From the NCBI GenBank assembly GCA_934216375.1, contig CAKQBP010000013.1, forward strand, positions 1-13,999: a DNA stretch of 13,999 nt. The letters are read 5' to 3'. Positions within the stretch are counted from its first letter, which is position 1; each line of letters starts with the position of its first letter. Origin of the DNA: an uncultured Veillonella sp. (lineage in GTDB: Bacteria > Bacillota > Negativicutes > Veillonellales > Veillonellaceae). Below the pieces are notes generated by a model, which saw nothing but the letters and a program-made list of their open reading frames with translations, was not told the DNA's origin and searched no databases. Positions 13,949 through 13,999 of the stretch are shown piece after piece. The position numbers were made by a program, and so were the translations under genes.

Positions 13949-13999
13949 ATGTTCAACATCGATCCAAAAAATCTTAAAAACGCTAACTTATTCGCAGCA
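13949..13999 (+). CDS. Unrecognised protein, N-terminal fragment
   Basis: An open frame of 17 codons (MFNIDPKNLKNANLFAA) runs off the right edge. The start is supported by GAAAGGAA about 9 bases upstream and by the terminator that precedes it. The fragment has no signal peptide and no recognised motif. It is too short to assign a function; whether it belongs to iron metabolism is unknown. Confidence 0.6.
   Translation, partial: MFNIDPKNLKNANLFAA

Overview
The window looks like an ordinary chromosomal core segment of an AT-rich member of the Firmicutes in the broad sense, most likely a Negativicutes species such as Veillonella. This is an inference from three things: an RNase M5 gene directly followed by rsmA/ksgA (a low-GC Gram-positive arrangement), AT-rich intergenic DNA with strong AGGAGG-type ribosome binding sites, and a feoA-feoB locus ending in a FeoB-associated Cys-rich protein. 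No rRNA, tRNA, CRISPR array, insertion sequence or phage gene was seen.

Layout. (1) Positions 1-1309, minus strand: the start of a MetE-like (YxjG/YxjH-type) gene, and upstream of it a LysR-family regulator. The gap between them holds a promoter with a plausible LysR operator. (2) Positions 1416-2811, plus strand: rnmV-rsmA, a two-gene rRNA maturation unit (5S processing and 16S dimethylation). (3) Positions 3040-6327, minus strand: a sodium/glutamate symporter (gltS), then release factor 3 (prfC) upstream of it, separated by an AT-rich gap with a long hairpin. (4) Position 6507-8828, plus strand: DNA topoisomerase III (topB), divergent from prfC and carrying an unexpected 17-bp perfect inverted repeat in its coding region. 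(5) Positions 8956-10254, minus strand: a DEAD-box RNA helicase. (6) Positions 10794-13844, plus strand: ferrous iron uptake genes feoA, feoB and a small Cys-rich membrane protein, preceded by a 540-bp non-coding region with several Fur-box-like matches. (7) The last 51 bases begin an unrecognised gene.

The genes fall into small independent units. Both convergent pairs (rsmA/gltS and topB/helicase) share or abut strong hairpin terminators, and the divergent pairs share compact promoter regions. The clearest functional groups are rnmV-rsmA (ribosomal RNA maturation), the MetE-like gene with its probable LysR regulator (sulphur amino acid metabolism), and the feo locus (Fe2+ import, probably iron-repressed).

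I did not find an undescribed multi-gene system. The observations most worth checking are the palindrome inside topB, the roughly 125-residue acidic insertion in FeoB, the cluster of GATAAT motifs upstream of feoA, and the LysR operator placed about 65 bp upstream of the probable MetE-like transcription start.
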